From: Diphasiastrum complanatum
Taxonomy: Eukaryota > Streptophyta > Lycopodiopsida > Lycopodiales > Lycopodiaceae
Assembly (NCBI GenBank): GCA_029204225.1
Contig: CM055107.1
Location: 15,434,900 to 15,498,899, forward strand
DNA length: 64,000 nt
Direction: 5' to 3'
Shown here: one piece after another, positions 1-11,091 of the stretch
How the letters are laid out: the number at the start of each line of letters is the position of its first letter
Numbering within the stretch: position 1 is the stretch's first letter
Notes under the pieces: model-generated
What the model saw: the letters and a program-made list of their open reading frames with translations, nothing else
Database searches by the model: none
Told to the model about the DNA's origin: nothing
Program-made: the position numbers and the translations under genes

Positions 1-127
1 TGTCATAGCTTTATATTCGGATTTTGTTGATGAAAGAGAGATGGTATCTTTCTTTTTGGAAAGCCAAGATATAACTCCTCCACATAAGAATGTAGCAAAT
101 GCACTTATGGATCTTCTATCCATCTTG

Positions 128-1071
128 TCACCTACAAAACTTGAGCCCCGAATATGCTCTCAAACAAATATTAGTCCTTTCATAAACTATGCCAAAGTCT
201 TTTGTAGCCGAGATGTACCTTAACACCCTTTTTGCTCCTTTCCAATGACATATTAATGGACTTTGCATGTATTGACTCAACTTGCCAACACAAAAACTAA
301 GATCTGGTCTAGTGATGGTTAAGTATATCAAGGAACCAATAAGCATTCTATAGGTAGTGATGTCCTCAAAGGATGCTTCATCACTTCCTTAGAAACTTTT
401 ACACTTAGTTCCATAGGAGTTTCAACTCCTTTACAATCCATCATGCCAAATTTTGCTAAGATTGAGCTAGCATACTTAGATTGACATACGAAGGTAAAAT
501 CATTACTTCTAGTGACTTCTATTCCAAGTATAACTTTAAGAAGTCCTAGATCTACCATCTTAAATTCACTAGACAAGGAAACTTTTACATTCTTGATGCC
601 ATCTAGATCATTTCCTATGAGTATAATGTCATCAACATATAGAACTAAGATAATGATCTTTCCATCATTACATTTGTAGTACAATGATGGTTCATAAGAA
701 CTTACAACAAATCCAATGGAAATAAGAGAGGAATGCAACCTAGAGTACCATTCTCTTGGTGCTTGCTTGAGTCCATAAAGACTCTTCTTCAAGAGACACA
801 CCTTGTCTTCTTCTCCATCTTTGATGAAGCCCTCGAGTTGGCACATGTAGATTTCCTCTTCCAAGAATCCATTCAAGAAAGCATTTGTCACATCAAGTTG
901 TAAGAGCTCCCATTTGAAAGAAGCTGCAAGACATATGATTAATCTAATGGTCATAGGCTTTGCAACAGGTGCAAAGGTTTCATCATAATCTATGCCTTTG
1001 ACTTGCAAAAAACCTTTTGCTACAAGTCTAGCTTTGTACTTATGAATGGAACCATCTTGATTATATTTCAA
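128..1071 (-). pseudogene. Copia-A reverse transcriptase and partial RNase H
   Basis: The reading frame from 1071 to 328 encodes the copia reverse transcriptase: the ARLVAKGF and DYDETFAPVAK blocks, the LDVTNAFLNG palm motif, SLYGLKQAPREW, and the catalytic YVDD box. It normally copies element RNA into DNA inside virus-like particles. A frame change near 330-346 leads into the RPDLSF-VGKLSQYMQSP block, which joins the polymerase to RNase H. The frame continues to 128 and breaks again before the window edge. Compared with Copia-B it has lost the usual start of the domain (KWVFRL), which lies in another frame around 1071-1130. Confidence 0.85.
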
Positions 1072-1241
1072 TCTATATATCCATTTACAAGTAAGAGGCT
1101 TCTTTCCATAAGGAAATCAACAAGTTTCCAAGTTTGATTTTCCATTAATGCATCAACTACTTGCATAGCTTTCCTCCAATATTGAGACTTATTTGCTTCC
1201 TCAAAACTAGTTGGTTCTTCAAGCATAGTAGTCAAGAAAGT

Positions 1242-2100
1242 CTAAGAGTCCACCTTTCCTTTGGCTTGGAGAGATTCATCAAAAAGTACATCTCTACTAG
1301 CAACAATTTCTTTTGTAATTATAGAATCATATATCCTATAAGCTTTCTTACTTTCACTATAACCAACAAAGATGCCTTTGAAAGAAGTGGCATCTTTCTT
1401 TTTCCTTGTTTCTAAAGGAATATGTACATGACAAGTACATTCAAAAACTTTCAAATCACTAAGATTTGGCTTTTTGCCAAACAATACTTCATAAGGTGCA
1501 AGTCCTTTAATGGCACTATTAGTCATATTATTACAAAGAAAGTTTGCACATAAAATAGCCCTAAAATGAAATAGGAAGAGATGCATCTAATCTCATAGCT
1601 TTAGCACACTCACATAGTGTCCTATTCTTTCTCTCAGCTACTCCATTTTGTTGTGGAGTATATGTACAAGTAAACTCTCTCTTTATGCCATTAGTTTCAC
1701 AAAACTCTTTCATCCTATTGGAGATGTACTCCCCTCCATTATCACTTCTTAATACTTTCAACCTAGTATTAAGTTGCTTTTCCACAGGAGTTTTGAACTT
1801 TTCTTAGACAAGAGATAAACCCAAGAGTATCTTGATTTATCATCAATAAAAGTGACATACATAAGAGCTCCACCATTTGATTCATGTGAAAATGAATGAA
1901 CATCCGAGTGTATAAGGTCAAGAGGAGAGTTAGATCTTATCAAATATCTCTTGAAATGAAGCTTATGAGATTTGGAGAGTCCACAGGCTTCAAAAGCTTG
2001 CCACACTTGGATATGGTTTTGGGAAGTCCTCTTGCTAGCTCCTTTGTCACATGGTCTCCATAGCTTTGTACTTAGGATGGCCTAACCTTTTGTGCCATAG
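1242..2100 (-). pseudogene. Copia-A integrase, fragmented
   Basis: Three consecutive minus-strand frames cover the copia integrase. 2006-1758 holds the end of the zinc-binding region (CEACGLSKSHKL) and the first catalytic Asp region (LIHSDVHSF, VTFIDDKSRYSW). 1785-1561 holds LRSDNGGEY with the second Asp and PQQNGVAERKNRT with the catalytic Glu. 1586-1242 holds the C-terminal APYEVLFGKKPNLSDLKVFEC and FVGYSESKKAYR blocks. The order is right but the frame changes near 1770 and 1575, so no single integrase could be made. The upstream GAG_pre-integrase segment at about 2007-2100 is also out of frame. Confidence 0.85.
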
Positions 2101-2102
2101 TT

Positions 2103-3386
2103 TCACTTGAGAGTGAGCTCCTCCCTTGCCATGTTCACACTTCCAACCATCACATTAGCATCCAATTTGAATAATCTCCCTTGCTTGAAACCACTAGCAA
2201 TACATTTTTCATCTTTCAAGATAGAACATGCTCCATGCTTGAAATGTACATCTAATCCACTATCCATAAGTTGTCCTACACTCAACAAGTTCTTTGCATT
2301 TGAAGGTACATAAAGAACATTGTCTAGATCTACTTTTTTAGATGATCCTAGACATAAAGGAATGGATCCAACACCTACAATCTCACATTCTTGATTACTT
2401 GCAGTGAAGATAAATCTCTTAGAACTATTGTAAGAAAGTAGATTAGAAAAGTAGTCTTTTTGGTGAGTCATGTGAGAGCTTGCCCCACTATCAATCCACC
2501 AAGTGTCTTGATTAGCTGTTTGTGGTGAGGATACCATAAAAAATAGATTGCCTTCTTCCTCCTCCTCAAGCACAAGATTGCCTTGATTGTCCTTCTCTTG
2601 GGCATTCATCTTCTTGTAGAACTCGAACGCAAAATGTCTCTTTTTTCCACAAAAGAAACACTTTAGCTTCTTCTTGTCCTTCTTGCTCTTGCCTTTGGAA
2701 CTTGATGCTCCATCTTTGTTCTCCATCTCTATGTCTTGAGTCTTCTTGGATGGAAACTTATTCTTCTTGCCTTTCAAAGAAAAGTTAGCTTTTTCATCAC
2801 CATCATTCAAAGATAAGGAACTCATCCTACTTTTGATATGAAGCATTCTACTCTCCTCACTAACAAGCACACTTTGAAGTTTTTCAATACTAGAAATTGG
2901 ATCTTGAATAGCAAAGGTTTGAACAAGATTGGAATAATCATCTCCTAATCCATTCAAAATGATTTAAACTAATTCATCATCTTTGATTTTATCATCTACA
3001 GAAGACAACTCCTTATTCAAAGATTTGATCCTAAAGACATAATTTTGGGCACTTTCCCTACTTCCTTTCATGCTTTGAAGGATTTGATTCCTAAGCATGA
3101 GTATCCTTGAATTGTTCTTGGATCCATAAATGGATTTGGTACAAGATGAGATTTCTTTCAAAAGTTCATTACTTACATTCATTTTTACGCAATGTAATGC
3201 AACTCTACATCTCTTTTTGTACTTAGCCAATTCAACTCCTCCTTGAGGTTCTACTTCCACCTCAAGTACTATGTCATAAAGATCATGAAGTACAAGCAAA
3301 GACTCCATTTGAACTATCCAAGTAGCATAATTAGTGGATGTAAGTCTTTCACTAGCTTCAAGCAAAAAACCACCCATTGATGCCAT
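2103..3386 (-). pseudogene. Copia-A gag and protease
   Basis: The frame starting at 3386 (MASMGGFLLEASERL) has the usual copia gag opening followed by the TNYATWIVQMESLL block. It ends at 2964 and continues from 2957 in another frame. The second part holds a lysine-rich linker, a zinc knuckle and the retropepsin motif WWIDSGASSHMT, then the GVGSIPL, LDNVLYVP and NLLSVGQLMDSG blocks. The knuckle is CFFC-x4-H-x4-F, so the last zinc-binding Cys is Phe. Residues expected after KSIYGS are altered relative to Copia-B, with an in-frame loss. With a frame break and a defective zinc finger, this gag is not functional. Confidence 0.85.
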
Positions 3387-3970
3387 TTTTTAATGTGAAA
3401 AAGCACTAGAAACTCTTATGGTTTCTCTAAGAGATCTGAACCTAAAGTCTTCTAGCAATTTTGAAAGCTTATAGACTCAATCCTATCACTCATGAACCAA
3501 TCTAGAATGATGGAAATTTAGATTCTAGTCTCAAACTTGCAAAATCACTCCTATGATTTTTAGCAATTTCTCTCTTCAACCTCAACAAACACTCAAAAAA
3601 TCAGAGAAGATCAATTAGTGCACCTAATTCAAGATTCAATTTTAATTTTTTGGCTGATCTAATCCAAGAATTAATCAAGGGATTAGATTCACTATAGAAA
3701 ATGCTTGATTTTGCACCAAAAATCACTTAAATTGGGTATGTGAGTCAAATTCTACAAATTTTTGAAATTTCTCAGTCAAAACCAGAGCTGTACAGCCTCA
3801 CACATGTGAAAAGGGTTTCTACAGCCCACAACAAAATCTGGACCAAAAATTTTGAGGATAGCTATCAAATCCAACTCGCTACACAAGATTTGACTAGTTT
3901 CCAAAAAACTGCTAATTTTGGCTTTGATTTGGATTAACCCTATCAATTTCAACAAAACCTCTTGTACTAG

Positions 3971-3982
3971 GCTCTGATACCA
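3971..3982 (-). other. Primer binding site of Copia-A (initiator tRNA-Met type)
   Basis: The minus strand reads TGGTATCAGAGC immediately downstream of the LTR. This is the usual plant copia primer site complementary to the 3' end of initiator tRNA-Met. It fixes the inner edge of the LTR and the element's orientation. Confidence 0.85.
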
Positions 3983-4804
3983 TGTGCAAAAAGTAAAAAA
4001 AGGACCAAGAGTGGATCCTAATCTGATCCTCAAGAGGGATTGGTTGTCAGATTACTTGATCTATCAATCTACTTCAGATTAAGATCAATCTAGATCAATT
4101 CTAGACACAAAATCCTAACAAGAACAATCATTAATTGAAGGTGGGTGTACTTTCTGGTTTCACACGTGTGAAACATTGTCTGAGTACGGACTCCAACCTG
4201 AAAATCAAGTACACATTGATAGAACCTCAAAACAATCAAAACAAATGTAGACAAATGGAGAGAATCACTTAAAATTGCTTCCAAAACCAAGATTGGTGTC
4301 TCACATTGATTATGGCCAAATAACCCTCTATATATACACTTTTGAAGCTCGAGGTACTGATCATGCATCAGATCTCACACGTGTGAGGATGCCTTGTCAC
4401 CATCATGCAATTTGACACTTGGATCAAAACTTTCCATTTTGGGCATTTTTGGTCTATTTTCCTACTATATGGAGATCTTCATGGAAATCTTCTAGAAGCA
4501 AAAACTCATGTACTTCAGCTATTTCCACACGTGTGAGCTGTCCTCTACACATGGGATGTGACACCTATTCAAAATATTTGGCTCATGCAATCATTAGATT
4601 GGTGCCATGTGTCATATCTCTAGAAAACTAGTTTTTGGCCATTTTAGCCACTAGAACTTGAATTAAATCATATGTACAACATATATGATCATGGTACATG
4701 AAAAGTACACTAGTTTCAAACGTGGGAACAGGCTCCACACATGTGTGTCTATCCTATATACAAGATTTTTGGCCTCTACCAAGCTTATTTTTGCATTTTT
4801 CACA
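3983..4804 (-). repeat. 5' LTR of Copia-A
   Basis: On the plus strand it begins TGTGCAAAAAG directly after the complement of the primer binding site and ends TTTTTCACA at 4804. That gives TG...CA termini and 822 bp. The right boundary is inferred from the terminal motif shared with the Copia-B LTR; there is no second LTR in the window to confirm it. It contains three exact CACACGTGTG palindromes (4161, 4376, 4526) and a TATATATA run near 4330 that, read on the minus strand, could serve as a core promoter. Confidence 0.7.
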
Positions 4805-4809
4805 CTTTG

Positions 4810-5631
4810 TCTATGAATTTGAATAAAAAATCATCTGATAGATTTTTGCAAACAAACAAAGTGGGAGTTCGATGCACCTCCATGTTTGAAAAAGAGCTGA
4901 CAAACAATGACATTGGAACAAACCAGCTTAAGTGCACATTTCTTGATCCAGTACTAGTTTTGAGTGACTTTTGTACATCATTATATAGCTTGGAATGAAA
5001 ACATTTTATTATATTGTCGTTGACTGCAATCCACCACACGTTATCTTGAAAATTAGGTAGAGGTATACACTCTAGTTTTCCCATTCCTCCATTTGTGTCT
5101 GGAATATACATAGCATCATAAAAAAATATTCTAGAATCTGCAAGTTCTTTTGTCGTTCGTCCTCTGTATCGCAATTTGCCAATTTATGAATGGATGAATC
5201 TAAAATACCTGAACGAGATGCCACAAGTTCCCATTCATGTATATTTGAAGGATATAGATCTCGAATACAAAATCATAATAAGCTCTGATTCATAAATACG
5301 ATTACGTAAATTAAGCTACTTAAAATTACACTCTTTGAAAATCATGTGGATTTATAGCCTCCTCATTAAGTTCTGAATGCATATAAACATGTTGAATAAG
5401 CACCTCTAAAATGGTTTGTCCTCCTGGAGAAACTTTGAAATCAATAATCCGCCCTTTCCAATAAGATCTATATGTATACTTGGCCCTTTTCTTTTGGCAA
5501 AAAGCCCCTCTTGCAGATGGATGCATCAGTACCCAAGAAGCCTTATGATATTCATGAGCAATCCATGTGCCATCATCATTATAAAAAATTGCAGAGCATA
5601 TCAAGGATCTCGGTCTCCTTCTCATTGCCAT
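4810..5631 (-). pseudogene. Unrecognised coding-like tract, broken
   Basis: Two minus-strand segments have the composition of real protein: 5631-5326, rich in Trp, Tyr and His with a basic start (MAMRRRPRS) and a PGGQTILEVLIQ segment, and 5174 to about 4810, with YIPDTNGGMGKLECIPLP and WWIAVND. Between them a third frame also reads as plausible protein (IRDLYPSNIHEWELV), so a longer gene may have frame breaks or introns here. I do not recognise the family; it is not an obvious retrotransposon protein. Copia-A lies directly against the downstream end, so the gene may have been truncated by that insertion. Confidence 0.4.
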
Positions 5632-5634
5632 AGG

Positions 5635-6064
5635 TTGAAGAGTTCACGTTTGAACTCTCAATATGAGAGTCTAGAGTATAATAGGCGCCAAACCTATTTG
5701 TGAGTCCCAAGATAATTTTAACTTGAGGTTAACCCAAGCAGTTTAGTCAACTAGTCGTCTTGCACACCAGCCAATAGTATGCTTCCAATCTACCGGACCG
5801 AAAATTCAAATTTGCCCAAACATGGGGTCAGGCAAGTTATGTTACATAGAAGCTACTATGTCAAGAACCGATTGGGCCACCTGTGTTGCATGCTTCTGCC
5901 CAAAAAGTATTTGGCAAACTCTTGCTCTTAAGCATTGCCGTAGCCATGGACATAAACAGCGAGGAAAAAAAAAAAGCTCGTAACAAACGGCCCTTCTAAG
6001 TTTGAGAACTCCTATAATGGAGTACTAAGTCTGTGTATAACAAAAAAATCTTCCAGTAAACACT
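5635..6064. other. Gap with no recognisable feature
   Basis: No coding domain, LTR terminus or structural RNA was seen here. There is a short inverted repeat around 5641-5672 (gagttca near cgtttgaactc) and an A-run near 5967-5979. It may be the decayed 3' flank of Gypsy-A. Confidence 0.4.
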
Positions 6065-7053
6065 TTATCGTTGATTAACAAAGTGTGTACCCTGGTCAAT
6101 GACAATCTTGATCGAACATCCAAATCTGATAATAATATTTTTGTAGAGAAACTTGGCCATAGATTTTGCATCAGCAACTTTGACAGCTTTGGCTTCAACC
6201 CAATTGGTCATATAATCAGTTGCTATGATAATGTATCGGGCCTGAGATCCTCGCGCGGCAGGATGAATAGGACCAACATAATCCAGTTCGCATTTCTCAA
6301 ATGGCGCTTGCGATAAAACCAGATGCAAGGGTTCATAGTTTTGTCTAGTAGACCGTCATGCTCGCTGGCAAACATCACATGTCTGAATATAATTTTCTGT
6401 GTTCTTATGAAGCGTAGGCCACAACAACCTGATTGCAAAAGTTTGCGAACAGTAATATCTGTAGAGAAGTGTCTTCCGCCCCTGCCATCATGTGAAAACA
6501 TGATTAAATCTGGTATTTCATGTGGTAAAACACATCTACGTAGAATATTGTCTGATCCACGACGATACAATTGTCTTGCAATCCATTGATAAGGTTGAGC
6601 CTCATGAATCAATTGTCTCTTTTGTACTTTTGTTAAAGAGTCATTTGGTTGTCCTAGCATCAGGTACTCAACAATATATGGTGCCCACTCAGGTACTGCT
6701 TCTACATAGAATAATGTAGCGTCCGGTAATTCATCATCCACTACAGTATTAACTGGTGCGGATTCTATTCGCAAAATGTGGTCGGCTAGATAATGTTGCT
6801 TCCCCTTTCGAACCACAATTCGAAAGTCAAATTCAGTCAATAACAGTAACCATCTTGCAATACGTCCAGTATTGCATGTCTTGTTTACTAAGTAAAGTAA
6901 CGGTTGGTGATCCGTATAAAATGCAAAGTGCATTTCCATGAGGTAATGACGAAATTTCCGAACAGAAAAAATCATGGCTAACACTTCACGTTCTATTGTT
7001 GAATAGTTCTTCTCCGGATCTATAAGTTGTTTGCTTGCAAATCTTATTGGCAC
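6065..7053 (-). pseudogene. Gypsy-A RNase H and integrase N-terminal part
   Basis: From 7053 the frame reads the RNase H end: PIRFASKQL, YSTIEREVLAMIFSVRKFRHYL, the FYTDHQPLLYLVNK strand with catalytic Asp, and GRIARWLLLLTEFDF. A linker follows, then the zinc-binding region of integrase (HDGRGGRHF at about 6500, then RHVMFASEHDG, in which expected Cys residues are lost). The frame 6328-6065 gives the core start: CELDYVGPIHP with the first Asp, and VIDQGTHFVNQR with the second. The catalytic Glu region is absent because the sequence stops matching at about 6065. The enzyme is truncated and dead. Confidence 0.8.
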
Positions 7054-7172
7054 CTGGCTGCGTCAAAACTAATCCAATTGCATATTTCAAGGCATCAGTG
7101 TGAACATGAAACTCAATCGTCCAATCTGGAGAACGAAGTATTGGTGCTGAAATTAATGTTTTTTTTAATTTT

Positions 7173-7798
7173 TCAAAGGTTTCTAACGCCTCTAGTGTCC
7201 AAATGAACAATAGTCAGTTTGTATATAGGTCTTGCTAAATCCGCAAAGAAGATAATAAAAATTCGATAGTAGTTTGCATGACCCATAAACACATAAACTC
7301 CACAAATTGTTGTTGGCCGTGGCAATTCCATAATAGCCTTGATTTTAGAATAATCTGTGGCAATGTCATATCTCAATATCACATGCCCAAGCACAACTCT
7401 ATGGAAAACCCATATCTGGCATTTTTCTAGAATTAGAAAAATTTGATACTTGCGACATCTTTCAAATACTTTCTCCAATCGATCCAAGTGGTCTATATTT
7501 GTACAATAAATGGACTCCTAGGTCATCCAAGTAAATTTCAAGAAACTTCTGTAGATAATCTTCTAAAGCAAATTGCATTATTCTTTGGAACGAACTTGGT
7601 GCATTACAGAGTCCAAATGGCATTACTTTGTAAGCATAGGTGTCCCATTCTGTTGCAAAAGCTGTTTTGTGACGATCTGCAGGTGCAATCTTGACTTGGT
7701 TGTAACCACTAAATCCATCCAAAAGCTATAAGCTTCTGCTCCAGCAAGGCGGTCCAAAATGCTTTCAGTAAAAGGTAACGGAAAGTGATCCTTGATAC
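7173..7798 (-). pseudogene. Gypsy-A reverse transcriptase, partial
   Basis: About 7798-7723 encodes KDHFPLPFTESILDRLAG in a frame open only for a short distance. 7722-7462 adds FSGYNQVKIAPADRHKTAF, MPFGLCNAPSSFQRIMQ and the catalytic YLDD. 7487-7173 gives the thumb (RLEKVFERC, KCQIWV, GHVI, GVYVFMGHANYYR). The frame breaks at about 7480. The N-terminal third of RT (the equivalent of the KDVFAW to LKNLNAVT segment of Gypsy-B) is missing; the homology jumps from LLIKY, next to the solo LTR, to KDHFPLP. This indicates an internal deletion of roughly 400-450 bp by comparison with Gypsy-B. Confidence 0.8.
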
Positions 7799-7814
7799 TT
7801 AATAAGTAACGTTC

Positions 7815-8610
7815 TGTTAGAACTATGCTAACATAGAGAAAATAAAAAAAGAAAGAAATAAAACTCTATAACATGTGTTTTGTAAGACCACATATGAGTA
7901 TCTGTCAATAAACTTCAACCATAACATGTGTTTAGTAAGTCCATGAGTAGAAGTTTAAATAATTATAAAATAACTTAAACTTAGATATAGAACTTAGACT
8001 TAGGAAACTTTAGATTAGAAATATTTTATTATAAGTTTTCCTAAGTTAAGAACTTTGAAATTCTAAATCCTAAGTTAGAAGTTCTAGAAAGTCTAGAAAC
8101 AGATTAGTCCCATAAGTTAGTAGACACTTATGGAAGACCCTCCTTGCCATAAAAGGAGAGGTATTTGCATTGTAAACAACACTTTGTGATTAAGGCAAAA
8201 TTACTATTGTGATTATCTTGCATTTCATTGTGTTCCCTTTGGGAAGGTGCATAGCTTGAGGGAAGGTGCTCGGGCCTCCTCTTGCCTCCTTTTCATTGAC
8301 TTTTAATCGTGGCATGCTTTGTATTGTTTATTGCTTAGTTTAGCCACAATTTTTATTATCTCCCTTTGGGTGTTATGTAGGATTTAGTAATCTTGCTAGT
8401 TGGGTTGCCTTAGCAAGGAATTTTATTGTTGTCAATAATTAGCTTTATGTCTGTTACGGGCACTAGTTGGGCATGCCTTAGTGTTCTCATTCCTGTTGAT
8501 TTTTATGTTGAAGCTTCTTGTAGAACTTAAAAAGTGGACGAATCTCCACATCTCTATACTACACCCGTAAGTAGATCTAGCCATCGTGTAAACTAGAAAT
8601 ACTTCCAACA
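7815..8610 (+). mobile_element. Solo LTR of a copia-like element
   Basis: The segment starts TGTTAGAACTATG and ends ACTTCCAACA, with matching TGTT(A/G)GAA inverted ends. It is flanked by the exact direct repeat cgttc (7810-7814 and 8611-8615). It is 796 bp long and has no coding domain. A CATAAAAGG TATA-like motif near 8150 supports plus-strand orientation. The duplication shows a complete LTR element inserted into Gypsy-A, followed by LTR-LTR recombination. No other copy of this LTR was seen in the window. Confidence 0.85.
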
Positions 8611-8628
8611 CGTTCGGAGTGCTTGATA

Positions 8629-8843
8629 CTATTCAAGATTAAGTTGTGATCCAACTTGTACAATCTTTTCTAGTTCTCTTGGTTCAGCAAGATTCATAGG
8701 TTGTGTCCTAGTTGGGCCATCGTAAGCATATTTCAATTCTGACATCTGTTCTTCAGGTTCACGATGTGCTTTGGGTAATATGATAATCACATCATCTAGT
8801 GTATAACGTTTAAAATGTTCAAGCATATCATGTTGGACTACAT
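8629..8843 (-). pseudogene. Gypsy-A protease/RT linker fragment
   Basis: The translation from 8826 (MLEHFKRYTLDDVIIILPKAHREPE...) aligns with Gypsy-B (FKDFTLDDVVIQLPQPHREP) and continues through EKIVQVGSQL, matching IYRIVHVGAHL just before RT. An in-frame stop lies at about 8628. The conserved TLLIKY block follows across the solo LTR once its duplicated target is counted once. Upstream, the frame continues past 8843 into the segment beyond Copia-B. Confidence 0.75.
8839..8843. repeat. Target site duplication of Copia-B, left
   Basis: tacat immediately precedes the left LTR at 8844 and recurs immediately after the right LTR at 14845-14849. A 5-bp duplication is the normal result of copia integrase. 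Confidence 0.9.
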
Positions 8844-9534
8844 TGTGAAAAGTACAGTACTAAGGACCATAAATGGATCTTTGAATGATCCACAAGGTGA
8901 TTGTATGCTTGTTAGACAATATATCAGAAACTAGTCATCAGAAAACAAGATCTAGTTTAGCAGCTTGATAGGAAACAAGTAGAGACAATCAAAGCATTGA
9001 TCAATTAGTATAATCCAACTCCACACATGTGGAAATAAGGCTATAGTATGGCCTGTAGACAGTGTTTACAAAGTGCCAAAGCTGGGTTTCATTGAAAAAA
9101 TAGAGTAATCACCATACAATGAGAGCAAACTCGAGTTTCTCCTTGAGGCTCCAAAAAGTTTCTATCTTCTCACTATGGAGAATGGGAATACATAGTAAAA
9201 CACACTTCCTTTGCAAAGTTAGGTGAAAATCCAGCATGTAATAAGGAAGTAGACTCCACTTTCTTGCCCTAATGTGAAAACCCTAGCCTAGATCCAAGAG
9301 TCATGCTTGGTAGGTGCATGGTAGGTACAAATCTCATCATAAATCATGGTCTAGATCCTACAAAGTAGGAATCACTACCAAATAGACACAACCACTCCTC
9401 TTGACTCGTGGTAACCTACTTTAGGTGTGTATGTACAAGTGGCACTTTGGCCATTGAAGTAACCAACAAACAATATTGACAAAATGTACAATATTCTACA
9501 TGGCTAGATTTGCCAATGTAGGCAATTTTTCACA
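8844..9534 (-). repeat. 3' LTR of Copia-B
   Basis: On the plus strand it runs from TGTGAAAAGTAC to TTTTTCACA (691 bp). On its right it is bordered by ctcctcctc, the complement of the polypurine tract, so this is the 3' LTR of the minus-strand element. Confidence 0.95.
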
Positions 9535-11091
9535 CTCCTCCTCAAATCTAGCCTTGGAGATCACAATGCTTTTATCAATAACTCCAATTGAAGATCTAAG
9601 CTTGACAAATGAATCTTTAGGTAAAGGTTTAGTAAACAAATTAGCCAAGCAACTTGATGATGGCACGTGTTGGAGCTTGATCTCTTTAGCTTGCACTTTT
9701 TCCCTCACAAAATGATGAGCAATTTTGATGTGTTTGCTCCTTGCATGGAATGTAGGATTAGTTGCAAGTGATTGGGCTGATTGGTTGTCACAATAGATGA
9801 TAGGGATCTCCTCCTCCATGACATGAAGCTCCACCAATAGCCTTTTGAGCCACAAGACCTCCTTGCATGTTGATGTCAAGGCCTTGTATTCGGATTCTGT
9901 GGAAGATAGGGAGATGGTATCTTGCTTTTTGGAAAGCCATGATACTACTCCATCACATAGAAAGGTGGCAAAGGCACTTGTTGATCTTCTATCCACTTTG
10001 TCACCTGCAAAATCCGAGTCACTATAGGCTCTTAAGCCAAGATTAGTTCCTCTATACAAAATACCAAAATTCTTAGTGAATGAAATGTATCTAAAAACTC
10101 TTTTGGCCATCTTCCAATGTGAAACTAGAGGACTTTGCATGAATTGGCTTAACTTTCCAACACTATAACTAAGATCAGGTCTAGTTATAGTTAAATAGAT
10201 CAAGGAGCCAATAAGCCTTCTATATAATGTGATGTCCTCAAAGGATGCTTCATCACAACCAATAGATGCTTTTACATGTTGCTCCATTGGTGTCTCAATG
10301 CCTTTACAATTATCCATTCCAAATCTATCTAGGATGGATGTAGCATATTTAGATTGACAAATGAAGCTAAAATAACATCCTCTTATAACCTCTATTCCAA
10401 GAATTAAGCTTAATAGGCGGAGATCTACCATCTTAAACTCTTTTGCTAAAGCAATTTTTACATCTCTAATTCCATCTAGATCATTACCACTCAAGATAAT
10501 GTCATCTACATACAAAACAAGAATAATGATCATGCCATCATGAAAACTTATATACAATGATGGATCATAGGCACTCATTACAAAATTGATGGAAATGAGA
10601 AAAGAGTTTAGCCTAGAGTACCATGCTCTAGGTGCTTGCTTGAGCCCATAAAGGCTCTTCTTCAAAAAACACACCTTTCCTTCATGCTTTGCCTTGATGA
10701 AGCCCTCGGGTTGCCTCATGTAGATCTCTTCCTCCAAATAACCATTGAGGAATGCATTTGTGAAGTCAAGTTGGAATAGCTCCCAATTGAAGGTTGTAGC
10801 AATACTAATGATCAACCTGATAGTAACAAGCTTAGCCACAGGAGCAAAAGTCTCATCATAGTCAATGCCTTTGGTTTGTAAAAAACCTTTGGCAACAAGC
10901 CTAGCTTTATGCTTGCTTATTGATCCATCTTGATTATACTTCAATCTAAACACCCACTTGCAATCAAGAGGTTTCTTCCCTTGAGGAAGATCCACAAGAT
11001 CCCAAGTATGATTCTCAATAAGTGCATTATACTTGCATAGCATCCATCCAACTTTTAAACTTACAAGCATCTTCATAGCATGTTGGCTCAT
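9496..11091 (-). pseudogene. Copia-B reverse transcriptase and RNase H
   Basis: One open frame of about 530 residues. It holds the RT start (TWDLVDLPQGKKPLDCKWVF), ARLVAKGFLQTKGIDYDETFAPVAK, the FTNAFLNG palm motif, SLYGLKQAPRAW, catalytic YVDD, and RLIGSLIYLTITRPDLSY. RNase H follows, with SDSDFAGD (first Asp), SSTESEYKAL (Glu), YCDNQSA (Asp) and the HHFVREKV end. The domain is complete in motifs. It is separated from the upstream gag-integrase frame by a frame change at about 11040-11090, so it could only be expressed by frameshifting or is simply broken. The last 13 codons lie inside the 3' LTR. Confidence 0.9.

Larger units (their letters stand above)
1..4804 (-). mobile_element. Copia-A, Ty1/copia retrotransposon, 3' part outside the window
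   Basis: On the minus strand the order is LTR (3983-4804), primer binding site (3971-3982), gag, protease, integrase, reverse transcriptase and the start of RNase H, which is the Ty1/copia order. The rest of RNase H and the 3' LTR lie left of position 1. The coding region is broken by several frame changes and stops, so this copy is not autonomous. Its proteins resemble Copia-B at moderate divergence. It lies against an unrelated coding-like tract at 4810. The five bases after the LTR, ctttg, are a candidate target duplication whose partner is outside the window. Confidence 0.9.

Noticed and set aside
4741-4998. Small plus-strand frame across the Copia-A LTR edge
   Set aside because: Crosses the LTR boundary and has no domain.
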